From Pectinophora gossypiella (Eukaryota > Arthropoda > Insecta > Lepidoptera > Gelechiidae), in the NCBI RefSeq assembly GCF_024362695.1, contig NC_065421.1:6448598-6512597 (forward strand): 64,000 nucleotides of DNA, in the 5' to 3' direction. Below the pieces are notes generated by a model. It was not told the origin of the DNA and did no database searches. It saw only the letters and a list, made by a program, of their open reading frames with translations. Within the stretch, counting starts at the first letter, position 1; every line of letters starts with the position of its first letter. Shown one piece after another: positions 42,051 through 52,340 of the stretch. A program made the position numbers and the translations under genes.

Positions 42051-44629
42051 CTATTTTCACCAAAATAAACAAAAGAAGGCGCATCAATTTTCTAGAACGG
42101 TCTTTCAATCAGCTGCTTGACACAAACCTAAAACTACTGTCAAAGTGGCGGTGTTCAACCAAAATACCGCGACTGCATTTTGGCTATGGGTGGTTTAGGA
42201 TATTGCGAGGGAAATTTGATGCAGTGAAAATGAGAAGTGTGAGTTTTGGCTCATGGTCCTTATTAGGAGTCGGGCCCTTAATCGGTGCAAGTACTTAAGA
42301 AAAAAACTGCGTCTTTCCTAAACTAAGTGATTCTAGCCATTTGGTCGAGCATCTGAAGTAGTATTATCATACATTGGTTTAAGAAAATATAAGTTATACA
42401 AGAGAAATTGCTAAACTGTTATTAATGGAGTAGTATCAAGCATCCCACTTCTGAAATGTATTACCGTATTGTCTAAAAATGAAAATTGTTCAACTCCATT
42501 TTTGTGAAATACTCATTGACATGTAAGTTTAAACTGAAACTGTTTAATCTAGTAGTCTGTGTAAAAAAGTAATTGAAATAACCTATGATAACTTCACTAC
42601 TATTTACTTGGAAGCCTGACGATGGACTCAAGTTCTATTTCCTGTCATCTTCAACCTGTCAAATAAAAATGATAATGACAAAAGGATAGATATTTCCCCC
42701 TAAAAGCACTGCGTGGGGCGCTCGCGACGTTGCTATGAATTAAGTAAGTCACTGCGACCACTCTACTGGCTCAATCCCGCGGATTTTTCCGACCACCCAT
42801 TTACACATTTAATTAAATTCTCACTGTTTTAATTTGACTCTGAGAAGTGAAATTACTGGAGTAATTCCCGCAGAAGCAGATGAATAGGCAAACGACTTAC
42901 AATTGCCGTGCAAATTAAATGGAGCTGCGCTAAAAACTAAGATGAATTTGCAACTCTCTAGGTTTTGCGTTACGGATATTACCTCGGCGATGTTCTGATA
43001 TCAAATGCAAATGCGATGTGCAATACCGGTTATGAATGTAGATCTACTACTGTCAAGCAAAAATGTATATCTAAAAACTTCGTCTCATCTATAACATGAT
43101 GAACAGCGTAACACACGTCACAACAATGGTTAACATTATATAATTTTCATTATTAATTAATAGTCAAAATTATGAAAACATCTGCAAAAAATGATGATTA
43201 TTTTCCCACATACCAGTACAACTGGAGTTCCCGGGGCGGTATTTTAATCCAAATTGCTGGAAACGAAATTTTAATCGGAACAAATCTGAATTAATACTCG
43301 ATCATCCCAGAACGGTTTTATACGAGGTAGATATACCCTCCCCGGCAACACGGCCGCATGTGTGTGACAGGCCAACGGACGCGAGTTTTTGGCCAAAAAA
43401 ACTCAAATTACTGAACAAACTGACGCAACTGTTTTAGAGCAGAATAAAATTGCTAAAACTTTTTTGCACGGGAATATACCTGTTCCAATAAAATACCAGG
43501 GACGCAAACAACTTTTTAATTTAGTTTCTGCAAACCGATTCTTTTTTATCTTTCGAATATATTTTATCGTTCTATTTCCACGGGCCATCATGCGTATAAT
43601 ACAGAGATTCAGTCCGGTGACGCTTAAATGTAACTTGACCCGGAAATCATCTTATTTCCCGTGTAACGCCAGCTGTTCTAGCAGGTCCGCAACAAACCCG
43701 TCATTTCTTTGCATAACGTTAGTCTCACAAAGGCGAAAATTCATGGAGCGTTTTAGGAAGCAAGTCATAATTATGAAAGGGTTTTTGTGAAATCTAATAT
43801 AAGCATGGCGAGTCCAATTTGGAGTCCTTGTGTGCATTTTTCCGTGGGTAATCCAGCTGCAAACATGAAAAGGCAGCAACGTTTTCACGTCCAGTGAGGC
43901 CGTGGGGCCATGCCACATCTACGTAGTACGGTTGAAAAGAATATTTTTAGGGTTGTATTTTTTGCTGCGGCCAGCGGCCGGTCGGCGTTCGCGTTTTATT
44001 GCACACTATTCCAGCGAATAAACGCGGTGGGGGCAAGGGGGTTTAATGGACCGGGCGGATGGGGGCCTCGCCGGGGACGGCGGCTGTCCACCAGTGTATT
44101 GGCAGAGAATATTCAATATTTTTGCCAGGAGCTGAGGCCGCTGGGAGGCCACTAATCAGCGGTCTGTGATATACGGTGTTCGCAACCACAGCGCCCCTCA
44201 ACCACTCATGGTTTATACCCTGCCGACTCGAGTTTATAGTAAAGCTCTCGGAAATATCTCATGCAAAATATTTTACAAAAATAAAAAGTCTATTTACAAT
44301 AATTTCTTATTAAGTAGGTAAAAATTGGATAGGGGTTTATTAGTGATTATGATTACTGCACAAACGTCTGTGAGGCATAATGTTGATTTGTTTATTTTTA
44401 GCAAAAACCTCAGTAAAAAGAAGAATATGGAGGAACGCTGGAACAACTTTACCAAATTCATGTTATTTAATGTATTTTCAACAATTTTAGAGTTTAGAGT
44501 CAATTTTATCTGAATAGAGACAGAAAAGATGTTTCAAACAGGCAAAACGTATTTATAGTTTGAAACCAAGTATTATTTCTTTGTTAACACAGTACTATAA
44601 AATTCGTATTTTTAAACGTAATACACATA
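42051..44629. other. No gene recognised; non-repeat region with a GC-rich island
   Basis: From about 42600 to 44250 I find no repeat family. The block at 43960-44160 is the most GC-rich of the window (GGCCAGCGGCCGGTCGGCGT, GGGGACGGCGGCTGTCC). A 133-codon frame (43389-43790) has an opposite-strand frame over the same bases and no domain. The stretch could be an intergenic regulatory region or an intron of an unseen gene. Confidence 0.35.
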
Positions 44630-44631
44630 CA

Positions 44632-44810
44632 TACATACATAAACTCACGCCCGTAATCCCCAATGGGGTGGGCAGAGCCACAAGCAATCAAAGACAACTT
44701 GCAGCCACTGTTGATACGGTGTCGTAAGCTGGATATGATGAACCTTATGGTGATAAGGGATCAGCCTATCGCCCATAATATTAGTCCATCATGTTAGAGG
44801 ACACAATCCC
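44632..44810 (-). mobile_element. LINE-F, 3' end with (TATG)n tail
   Basis: The left end shows CATACATACATAAACTCACG, the tail on the minus strand. Inside, CCCCAATGGGGTGGGCAGAG differs from LINE-A, while the last 15 bp and tail are the same. A scrap of the same family is near 23670. Confidence 0.55.
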
Positions 44811-44864
44811 TCTGTCGGTTTTTACGACATAATACACGTAAAAGTAATATTTCTCTATTAATAC

Positions 44865-44965
44865 ATATAACATAAGCTCACGACTATATCCCGATTGGAG
44901 TAGTCAGACGTACATCCATCGCAAGACGATCTAAGTACACACCGCACCGAGCATTATTTTAAATT
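44865..44965 (-). mobile_element. LINE-E, 3' end fragment
   Basis: CATAAGCTCACGACTATATC, GGAGTAGTCAGACGTACATC and CATCGCAAGACGATCTAAGT match the complement of the block at 21600-21690. Confidence 0.6.
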
Positions 44966-44989
44966 AAAAAAAAACAAGATCGAAGCAAA

Positions 44990-45058
44990 TTGAATTCTAG
45001 TCTCTGGTTACCCCGGGGAGAAATAGGCGTGAGGAAAGGATGTGTGTACGTATGTAAA
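44990..45058 (+). mobile_element. LINE-A, short plus-strand copy
   Basis: GTCTCTGGTTACCCCGGGG, then AATAGGCGTGAGG and GTACGTATGT: the stop, short end and tail of LINE-A in plus orientation. Confidence 0.6.
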
Positions 45059-45169
45059 AAAAACAGTAATAACTTACTTATTACAAAAGGAAAGCTTCGG
45101 CGAACAGTGCATGCGCAAATTATTACCAAAATGATTTAAAAAATAGTAATCTAAATTGAAAGCTTAGGT

Positions 45170-45300
45170 TACAATACAATACAAAATACATTATTGCACA
45201 TAAACACAAAATTAAAAAAACAATTACAAAGTGACAAGAGAAGCACAATCAGCAGCCTTATTGCTAAATCGCAATTTCTTCCAGGCAACCTTAGGGTGAA
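45170..45300 (-). mobile_element. LINE-G, 3' end fragment
   Basis: Contains AATACATTATTGCACATAAA and CGCAATTTCTTCCAGGCAAC, the complement of the LINE-G end, in a copy that also keeps the CCTTAGGGTGAAAGGACTTG flank of the coding end. Confidence 0.65.
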
Positions 45301-45353
45301 AGGACTTGCTAAATATTAGAGTCGGAGACGCGTCCCGGAGCAATACAGGAATA

Positions 45354-45523
45354 CATACATACATAAACTCACGCCTATTCCCCACCGGGGTAAGCAGAGA
45401 CTATGGAATTCCATTTGCTTCCATCCTGACACACTTCTCTTTCTACCTCCACATTCATCAATCGTTTCATACACGCGCGCCGTTTCAGAGTAGATCTTAC
45501 TGAACCTACAATCCAAATAAGCA
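45354..45523 (-). mobile_element. LINE-A, 170-bp copy with 12-bp duplication
   Basis: Tail at the left, then the stop and about 45 codons of the C-terminus. AATACAGGAATA occurs at both ends (45342-45353 and 45524-45535). Confidence 0.88.
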
Positions 45524-45589
45524 AATACAGGAATAAGCAAGTAAATAACATATAGGGTTATTGCATCGCACTATAATTGTTATAAATAA

Positions 45590-45881
45590 AGCTCGGCTCG
45601 TTCCACCAAGTCCATTCCATCTAAGGACATCCAGACGTACGGCGGGTTACCATCCTTACTTAGTTGACATACCACTAATCCGCACCAACCGCTTCGCTTC
45701 ATCTTTCATAATGCGCACAGCCAAGGAATGGAATGGGCTGCCGGCGTCGGTGTTTCCTGTATCTTATAACTTTCGGCCCTTTAAATCACGGGTGAATAGG
45801 CATTTTCTGGGTAAGCTCGTTCCAACGTCGATCTCTTCTTCTCCTCGTGGACGAATAAAGTCAAGAGCAAACCCATCTTAA
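45590..45881 (+). pseudogene. LINE-C, reverse transcriptase C-terminal fragment
   Basis: The plus frame (45561-45881) reads Arg-Thr-Ser-Arg-Arg, His-Pro-Tyr, Ile-Arg-Thr-Asn-Arg-Phe, Ser-Phe-Ile-Met-Arg-Thr-Ala, Trp-Asn-Gly-Leu-Pro, Val-Phe-Pro, and Phe-Lys-Ser-Arg-Val-Asn-Arg. The R-T-x-x-x-W-N-x-L-P and F-K-x-x-V motifs mark the end of CR1/jockey-group LINE polymerases. The frame is open to its own stop, yet no catalytic domain remains, so it is a 5'-truncated copy. A second scrap of the tail is at 53935-54060. Confidence 0.85.
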
Positions 45882-46153
45882 TTAAAAAAAAATGATCTAA
45901 CCCAAATCGAATACCTAACTAAATGAATCCTTTACCAAAAACTAAAAATAACAACTTTTACAACTACCCTAAAGTTATCCAGAACCCGGAATGTGTCCAG
46001 TAAAACTGGTTAGTACATCGAACTTCCAACTTTTTGTTAGAGACTGTTGAAATCAGTTTTACCTAGTACATGGCAGGGCAGGTCGCATAAAGCATTCCGT
46101 TGGAAAACTAGAGGAAGTTAAAGCCCAGCCCCACTCGCCAGTCGCCATGTGCG
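45882..46153. other. No gene recognised
   Basis: Short gap; may hold part of the LINE-C 3' UTR. Confidence 0.35.
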
Positions 46154-46169
46154 TTATCCTGGCTAACCT

Positions 46170-46509
46170 CATCATCCCCCTGCATTATCCCGTTTTTCAC
46201 AGGGTCCGCTTACCTAAACTGAAGATCTGACAGGTCCGGTTTTTTACAGAAGCGACTGTCTGACCTTCCAACCCGCGAAGGGAAAACCATCCCAATACAG
46301 GTTAGGTCACATACCTCCGAAAATACATTTCTCAGGAATGTGGGTTTCTTCACGATGTTTTCCTTCACCGCTGAGCACGTGATAATCGTTTATGTTCCAA
46401 ACATGAATTCGATAACAAATTCGACAATCATTGGGTCAGGGCTGTGCTGAATTCGAACCTGCGACATCAAAGTGAGAGGCAAGCGTTCTACCAACTGGGC
46501 TACCACGAC
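46170..46509 (-). mobile_element. SINE-B, full-length, 16-bp target duplication
   Basis: Head at the right: A box TAGCCCAGTTGG and B box GGTTCGAATTC on the minus strand. The body contains GGAAAACATCGTGAAGAAAC and CCTAACCTGTATTGGG, and the tail ends GGGATAATGC-AGGGGGATG. TTATCCTGGCTAACCT flanks it exactly (46154-46169 and 46510-46525), fixing the length at 340 bp. Confidence 0.95.
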
Positions 46510-46744
46510 TTATCCTGGCTAACCTAATACGCGAGTTCAGGTTAATTCATTTATAAAACAATATTGATATTTTAAAAACAGAATCGCATGCAACTGCTCT
46601 GCTGCTTTCACTTGCGTCATTCATTTGATTAGGTAATCTCGCACACAAGTAGGTATCTAAAAAAGCATGTTAGGTACTTGCTACCTTCAATAGTTATTGC
46701 TCTCATTCAGGTAAAATAATAATATATTATACTATCAGACGGCC

Positions 46745-46880
46745 TGACCGAACCTGAGCCGAGGTTCGCGCCCAGCTGGGCATCCTCAGACCTGTTGTGT
46801 TAAATGTTGTACCAGTTGAGAGCCCTCAACGCTCCCCATTTGTCTGGCCAAGTAGTTAACAAGTTAATGCGGCAAATCGG
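46745..46880 (+). mobile_element. Retroposon D, 3' part
   Basis: GAGCCGAGGTTCGCGCCCAG through CCTCAGACCTGTTGTGTTAA, CATTTGTCTGGCCAAGTAG and an A-run after CGGCAAATCGG. The TAAGTCACGTC end is deleted. Confidence 0.7.
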
Positions 46881-47109
46881 AAAAAAAAAACATATATTGC
46901 GTAACCTACCTACTAAAACAGAACATCTAAGACCAGTACAATTACAGTTTCTATTTCAATATACTTACATAGAAAATATTTTACAATAGCTTAAATGCGC
47001 GATACGAGTTAGATCTGTCAAAGTACAGAAGCCAGTGTTGTGACGTTCATTAGCATAATGATGTATCAGTCGAGATTAGCCAATCGATTCAGTTCTATCT
47101 AACACTACC

Positions 47110-47240
47110 CAAGCACAAATACAAATATACTTTATTGCACCAAAATAAATAAAATAGTTACAATAGAGACTTAACTAGGTACATGGCAAATGGCGGCCTG
47201 GCAATCGCTTAAAGCAATATCTTCCAGACAACCATAAGGC
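47110..47240 (-). mobile_element. LINE-G, 3' end fragment
   Basis: ATACTTTATTGCACC, GGCGGCCTGGCAATCGC and ATCTTCCAGACAACC are the complement of the LINE-G end. Confidence 0.65.
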
Positions 47241-47405
47241 TTTTTTATCTTTGATTTGACTGGTTTTTTTTTCAGCTAGCGGTACACAACCTTAGGATGT
47301 GAAATAAAATAAACGAATTATTGAGAAAGAGATAGCGACAAAATGATGATTTCTGAAGTAAGGTAAAAAATCTAGAAAAAGGTACAAAATGGGTCATATC
47401 TCATA

Positions 47406-47456
47406 CATACATACATAAACTCACGCCTATTTCCCACCGGGGTAAGCAGAGACTAT
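47406..47456 (-). mobile_element. LINE-A, about 50-bp copy
   Basis: Tail (CATACATACATA), stop region and GGTAAGCAGAGACTA only. ATATCTCATA at 47396-47405 reappears at 47947-47956, beyond the adjoining M4 dimer, so the dimer appears to have jumped in next to this tiny insertion. Confidence 0.75.
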
Positions 47457-47949
47457 ACAGGGTGTTAGTGACATCGTAACGAAAACTTTGATGGATGATT
47501 GAGACCATGATTCTGAGATGATATGAAGTGGAATTTTCCGTCGCAAAAGTATGGAACAGAAAATAATAAAAAGAATAACAAAAATTTTCATGAATTTTCC
47601 GACTGAAAATTCCACTTGATATCAACTCAGAATCATGGTCTGAATCATCCCCCTCAGTATTCGTTACGGTATCACTAACACCCATACCTACTTGTATGGG
47701 TACAGTATGTACTTGTGCGGGGTGTAAGTGACATCGTAACGAATACTGAGGGGGATGAAACAGCTGATTATTCTGTGTTAATATCAAGTGGAATTTTTCA
47801 TCGCAAAAGTATAGAATTGAAAATAAATTTAAAAAACTAAAAAAAAATCATGAATTTTGCGACGGAAAATTCCACTTGATATCAACTCAGAATCATGGTC
47901 TGAATCATCCCCCTCAGTATTCGTTACGATGTCACTAACACCCTGTATA
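47456..47949. mobile_element. MITE M4 dimer, complete, 494 bp
   Basis: Outer ends CAGGGTGTTAGTGACATCG and its complement, with TA on both sides. Unit 1 ends GGTATCACTAACACCC, then the linker CATACCTACTTGTATGGGTA; unit 2 opens GGGGTGTAAGTGACATCG. Both units carry the CTTGATATCAACTCAGAATC block at their right and its complement at their left, so each can fold alone. Confidence 0.88.
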
Positions 47950-48407
47950 TCTCATAAACCGTAATTAATCGCTGAACATATATGGGGTCGTTTATGTAGG
48001 TAATGAGCCCCTCTATCTAATTTTTCATTTTGAACATGAATTTCTGGGCCACCCTGTATAGCACCTGCCGCAGCAACGGACATAAACTCGTGTCTTGTAC
48101 TAACGTCGATTGAAAACTTTCCGTTTACTTACGACTTCAAAACGCTAACTTTTTCCACGCTTTTAGCCGATGTTTGGAAAGACCGGATCTGTTAGAAGGT
48201 ACGTCGGTAATTTTAAATTACTACCATTGCTGCTACATAGTTCTCTCAAACAAAACAGTTGAATTTTGTTTCTGTGTAAGTACTTACTTACTGTAAGTTT
48301 CTTGGAGTCCAATGTTGGAGGTCTGATTATAACATAACAAATACTTTACTTCACAAACAGGAATTACAAAATACAAAACATTTTCAATTTGTAGAATGTT
48401 TTAGACA

Positions 48408-48475
48408 CATACATACATACATAAATTCACGCCTATTTCCCACCGGGGTAAGCAGAGACTATAGAATTCCATTTT
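48408..48475 (-). mobile_element. LINE-A, about 68-bp copy
   Basis: ACATACATACATAAATTCAC, the CCCACCGGGGTAAGCAGAG block and CTATAGAATTCCATTTTGCC. No flanking duplication could be fixed. Confidence 0.7.
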
Positions 48476-49094
48476 GCCAAAACTTTAGAATATTGTAGGT
48501 ATACCTAATAGTTAATCGACTTACTCTGCAGCGCAAGGTAAAATAACCTCATTTAAGTATCACATTTAGGTTTACAGAATAACTTATGTAAGTGTGTTGG
48601 ATATATATAATATTAATGAGTATCGAACCCAAGTGAAAAATTAGGTACATCGACAATCACAATTCTGTTTGAAAAAAAACTTCAACAAACACAAAAATAA
48701 GGAGCTTTCCAATATATATAACAAATGGCAATAACATAAAGGATGTCGGCTCAGACGACCAATAAACTAGAACCTTCGAGACGCGGAAGATATAAGGACG
48801 TACGACGATAGACGTTTCGGAGGGATCTATATAAGCCGCGGAAATAACAAACACATAACGATACGTACAACATGCCATAGACGAAGGAAATAGACTCGGT
48901 TCTCGGCGAGACTGACTAAACTAGTCCAATGCTTACTAGCTTACTGCACACAGCCGGGAAAGCGGAGCAAACGGGTTGAGGCGCGGGATGTTGTTTACGG
49001 TTACATACACCTGGGCGTAACCCTAGGCCCCCTTTGTCTCGATTTCCAGGCTCTATGCACATCAAGCTTAACATTGAACACTGTACAGCAACAA
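48476..49094. other. No gene recognised
   Basis: A balanced block (48720-49060) matches no repeat in the window; a 73-codon minus frame there has no domain. Confidence 0.35.
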
Positions 49095-49453
49095 ATTTTA
49101 TTTAGAATATTATCTAAGTAAAGTAATAGGAGGCATGGGTACCTCTGGCCATCTCAATTGGGAAAGAGTTGTGAGCTTAAGTTATGTTAGTACCGGGGGG
49201 TTAAAATGGCTACATCGAAGCAATTCATCTAAGAAAGCAATATTGCAATTTGACATTTGCGCATATAAAAGTAAGTGCGCAATGCAAACAAATGTCAAAT
49301 AGCAATATTGGTTTTTTAGATGAATTTCTTCGATGTGGCCATTTTAACCCCCCGGTACTAACATAACATAAGCTCACAACTCTTTCCCAATTGAGATGGC
49401 CAGAGGTACCCATGCCTCCTATTACTTTACTTAGATAATATTCTAAATAAAAT
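49095..49453. repeat. 359-bp near-perfect palindrome with MITE M1 at its core
   Basis: Left arm from ATTTTATTTAGAATATTATC at 49095 is matched by the complement ending at 49453. The outer 100 bp of each arm (AT-rich sequence, GGAGGCATGGGTACCTCTGG and LINE-E end) differ at about one position. M1 (49195-49353) fills the centre, in inverted orientation relative to 5215-5372. LINE-E therefore occurs twice, head to head. Confidence 0.92.
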
Positions 49454-49479
49454 ATATTTGCTTACCCTTCGTATTAGGT

Positions 49480-49600
49480 CAGGCGGTCGTTTCTGTAAAA
49501 ACTAATCAGATCTGACAATAATTTTGAATTAGGTAAGCGGACCCTAGTATAAAAACGAGAAAAACGCTGAGATGATGGTAAAAACTGGACCACTAATCTT
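49480..49600 (+). mobile_element. SINE-B, 3' tail fragment
   Basis: TCAGGCGGTCGTTTCTGTAA, GAATTAGGTAAGCGGACCCT and AAAACGAGAAAAACGCTGAG follow the order of the SINE-B tail, with a GATGATGG end. Confidence 0.65.
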
Positions 49601-50085
49601 CAAGTTAAGTCCATGGACCCTATGAAAACGAAATAACGCTAAATATTATGATGAATTTAACTTTATCATAGGTTTTAAACTATGCTTAAAATTATAAAGA
49701 TATTTTTTATGTATTTTAATTACAGTTATAAATAAATGTTGCATATTTCCTTTGCAGGCATATACACATTTCACACAGGCAATGAAATAACAATACTTAC
49801 TAATTAATAACCTGAAAGATGGATCCCCAGAGGTTTTTGGTCCGTTCACAAGTAGTTCCAATAGTAAAACACTGGTGCAGAAGAGCAAAAAAGTTCTATT
49901 TCTATAGGTTTAAATGAAAAGAGCGAGAATTCTGAAGCCCAAGCTGGTTTAGTTCCGAAGCTAGATTTGTTGGTAAGTTCAGTCGATTGAACTTTGTAGT
50001 CGCAACTTGATCTTACACCAAGTTGAAAGTACCGGCTTGTTGATGTTCCTGATCCGTTCTCTACACATTAACTCTACCTTGTTAT
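49601..50085. other. No gene recognised
   Basis: AT-rich; a minus frame of 80 codons (49646-49888) has no recognisable signature. Confidence 0.35.
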
Positions 50086-50151
50086 TATGGAAACATGTGC
50101 TAGATATCGTTCGGGTCTAAAATTCATGTCAATATCAAAAAATATCTATAG

Positions 50152-50214
50152 GAGCCGTGGTAGCCCAGTTGGTAGAACGCTTGCCTCTCACTTTGAGGTC
50201 GCAGGTGGGTGCTT
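50152..50214 (+). mobile_element. SINE-B head, joined to retroposon D
   Basis: GGAGCCGTGGTAGCCCAGTT with A box TAGCCCAGTTGG, through CTCACTTTGAGGTCGCAGGT. It stops just where the B box should complete, and retroposon D sequence follows. Confidence 0.8.
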
Positions 50215-50440
50215 TATTGGGCGCGAACCTCGGCTCAGGGCGTCATCTGAGGGGATCATAATAGAAAGAATAATCAACCCTAGTGGGTCGATAGCGGTAA
50301 GCGCTAAATGTGGGAAATCGTCGACCACGCCAGCGGGGTTGGTATCAGGGTCCTGTGTTTGTTGTCGCGTGCTGATTGGCCGCCGCTATAGCTAGAGTGA
50401 TCGGGTCAGAATCGTATATAACGTCCTTTGGACGCTTTTA
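50215..50440 (-). mobile_element. Retroposon D, 5'-most part
   Basis: Complement of the body: CGCGAACCTCGGCTCAGGGC, GACCACGCCAGCGGGGTTGG, GCGTGCTGATTGGCCGCCGC, CGTATATAACGTCCTTTGG. The poly(A) end is absent, so the junction with the SINE-B head is not a simple retroposon 3' end. Confidence 0.7.
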
Positions 50441-50487
50441 ATCAAGAACATACTGCAATCATAACAGTCTACCAGGTTTATATCTAA

Positions 50488-50692
50488 CTAGCTTTTGCCC
50501 GCGACTTCGTCCGCGTGGAAGGATTTTCTAACTAATTCCCGTCCCCGTGGGAATTTCGGGAATTCCTTTCTTAGTTCACCTCTACGGTACCTAAGCTACG
50601 TCCCTTCCAAATTTCAAGTGCCTACGTTTAGCCGTTTAGGCTGTGCGTTGATATGTCAGTCAGTAAGTTTCTCCTTTTATATATATCTAATA
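50488..50692 (-). mobile_element. Helitron, internally deleted copy
   Basis: CTAG at 50488-50491 and GCCCGCGACTTCGTCCGCG form the 3' end on the minus strand; A precedes it. The CCCTTCCAAATTTCAAGTGC and ATATGTCAGTCAGTAAG blocks are as at 38594-39045, but about 240 bp of the middle is gone and the TC start is unclear. Confidence 0.75.
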
Positions 50693-50699
50693 AACAGAC

Positions 50700-51040
50700 C
50701 ATAAAGCTTCTCAAGAAAAAATAACAAAGATACAAATATATTTGAGCTCTTCTGGAATTGTTCTTTTCAATCTTTTTCGCAGGATACCCACCGACTGAAG
50801 AATAGCAAACTTTTTATCGTTCACCAAAATTGTTCTATTTATTTATGTTGCGAGTCATTTGTTTTTATGTTATTGTTATACGAATTGGCGTATTTTGAAT
50901 TCTCGCTCCGATCCCTGGTTCCGAACGCAATATGTTATTGTTTCCGCATTACCTATTCACCATAGGGGGGATAAGAAATGCACTGGTTAATAGACGCCAT
51001 AAACAGCATAATAGTCACAGCAAATCAATAGTGGACATAA
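50700..51040. other. No gene recognised
   Basis: No repeat match or coding motif. Confidence 0.4.
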
Positions 51041-51044
51041 CATA

Positions 51045-51360
51045 ATATAACATAAACAGCCTATATACGTCCCACTGCTGGGCACAGGCCTCCCATCAAT
51101 CAACCGGAGGGGGTATGGAGCATACTCCACCACGCTGCTCCACTGCGGGTTGGTGGAGGTGTTTTTACGGCTAATAGCCGGGACCAACGGCTTAACGTGC
51201 CCTCCGAAACACGGAATCATCTTACTTTTTCGGACAATCAGGTGCTTACCAAACAAAGGACAGTCTCACAAAGTGATTTCTGATGGGGACATCCCCATCA
51301 GGAATCGAACCTGGACCTTCCAAAGGAGTCTAACACTCTAAACTAAACCACTGAGGCTGT
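51045..51360 (-). mobile_element. SINE-A, nearly full-length
   Basis: A tail at the left beginning ACATAAACAGCCTATATACG, a middle with GCTTAACGTGCCCTCCGAAA, and the head at the right, where the B box reads GGTTCGATTCC on the minus strand. The GGACATCCCCATC stretch at 51286 shows a small local duplication near the head. Confidence 0.88.
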
Positions 51361-51431
51361 TTCTATAGGCAATACTAATACCTAGATATGATTATTATTC
51401 AGAATAATTCTTCATTTGAATTTTCGCTTAA

Positions 51432-51530
51432 CACTTTCAAGGACAGAACGTCTACGGACGTTCCGATTCCATGGTGTCATACTACCTATTATGAACCATC
51501 AATGACCCATGGTGTCTGTCCGTGAAAGGG
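51432..51530. mobile_element. piggyBac-like MITE, 99 bp, TTAA flanks
   Basis: CACTTTCAAGGACAGA at the left faces TCTGTCCGTGAAAGGG at the right. TTAA is present at both junctions (51428-51431, 51531-51534). A second inverted pair (CCATGGTGTC and its relative CCCATGGTGTC) lies inside. Confidence 0.8.
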
Positions 51531-51539
51531 TTAAGTAAC

Positions 51540-51990
51540 TCCCATTAGTTGTCCCTCTTCTACCTTATCAATGGAAACTTTAAATGTGTTCCATATACTT
51601 ACTTACAATGTTTACTCAAAAATGTATACTTACTTACGTAAAAACAAATAGAACGTATGGAATCGAGCCAAATAACAAACAATGTTAAGCTTAGATCAAT
51701 GTAATAAAAATATTTCAACAGAAGAATTCTTTTTACAACATTTGAACAATCGAAGTAAGCGATAAAATGCTCACTTGGGGAACATATTTCATAGAATGAA
51801 TTTTGGCGGCTATGTATGTTTGTGTAGAGTACTCAGTGTCGTCAAAATTAGAATATTTTAATTCAAAAAGTTCAGTTATTATAACACATTTAGCTTTGGG
51901 TATTCTTACATAGATCAATGAACTTTACTGTGGGAAGTTACTTACTTAACCGTCCCATCGACGGTGATCATCATTTATACATCTTGAGAT
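51540..51990. other. AT-rich stretch, no gene recognised
   Basis: No repeat or protein signature. Confidence 0.4.
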
Positions 51991-51996
51991 TCATTC

Positions 51997-52340
51997 AGGG
52001 GTGTTAAAAAGGCCACATAAAAACAATATTACAATTTAAATTGAACATTAAAAAAATATATTTAATTTTTAATTTATTTTTTAATTTCATTTTTTTTTTA
52101 AAGTAAAGTATACAGGGTGTGACATCGTAACGAATACTATGGGGGATAATTACAAATAATATGCTATGAGTTAGTGAGATTGCTATATTATTTATATTGC
52201 TATGTTTTTTCTCTTCTGCGCGTTTGATTTTAATTTTTAACATTTGTTGACAAGCAAGTGCACACACTTACTTTTATATGTGCAAACAAATTGCAATATT
52301 GCTTTTTAAATGAAACGCTTCAACGTGGCCTTTTTAGATC
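51997..52340. mobile_element. MITE M1, decayed and expanded
   Basis: Left end GGGGTGTTAAAAAGGCCACA and right end CGCTTCAACGTGGCCTTTTT bracket about 345 bp instead of 158. An M4 right-type scrap (TACAGGGTGTGACATCGTAA, 52111) lies inside, so the extra length is partly nested insertion. Confidence 0.6.

Noticed and set aside
41346..42285. Candidate 940-bp element with GCTAATAAGGGCC-type inverted ends
   Set aside because: Ends match too poorly and no target duplication was visible.
43389..43790. 133-codon plus-strand frame, the longest in the window
   Set aside because: No domain, low-complexity ends, and opposite-strand frames over the same bases. It begins without splice or promoter context I can support.
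47401..47787. 128-codon minus frame
   Set aside because: It crosses a LINE-A scrap and an M4 dimer; hairpin symmetry produces open frames on both strands.
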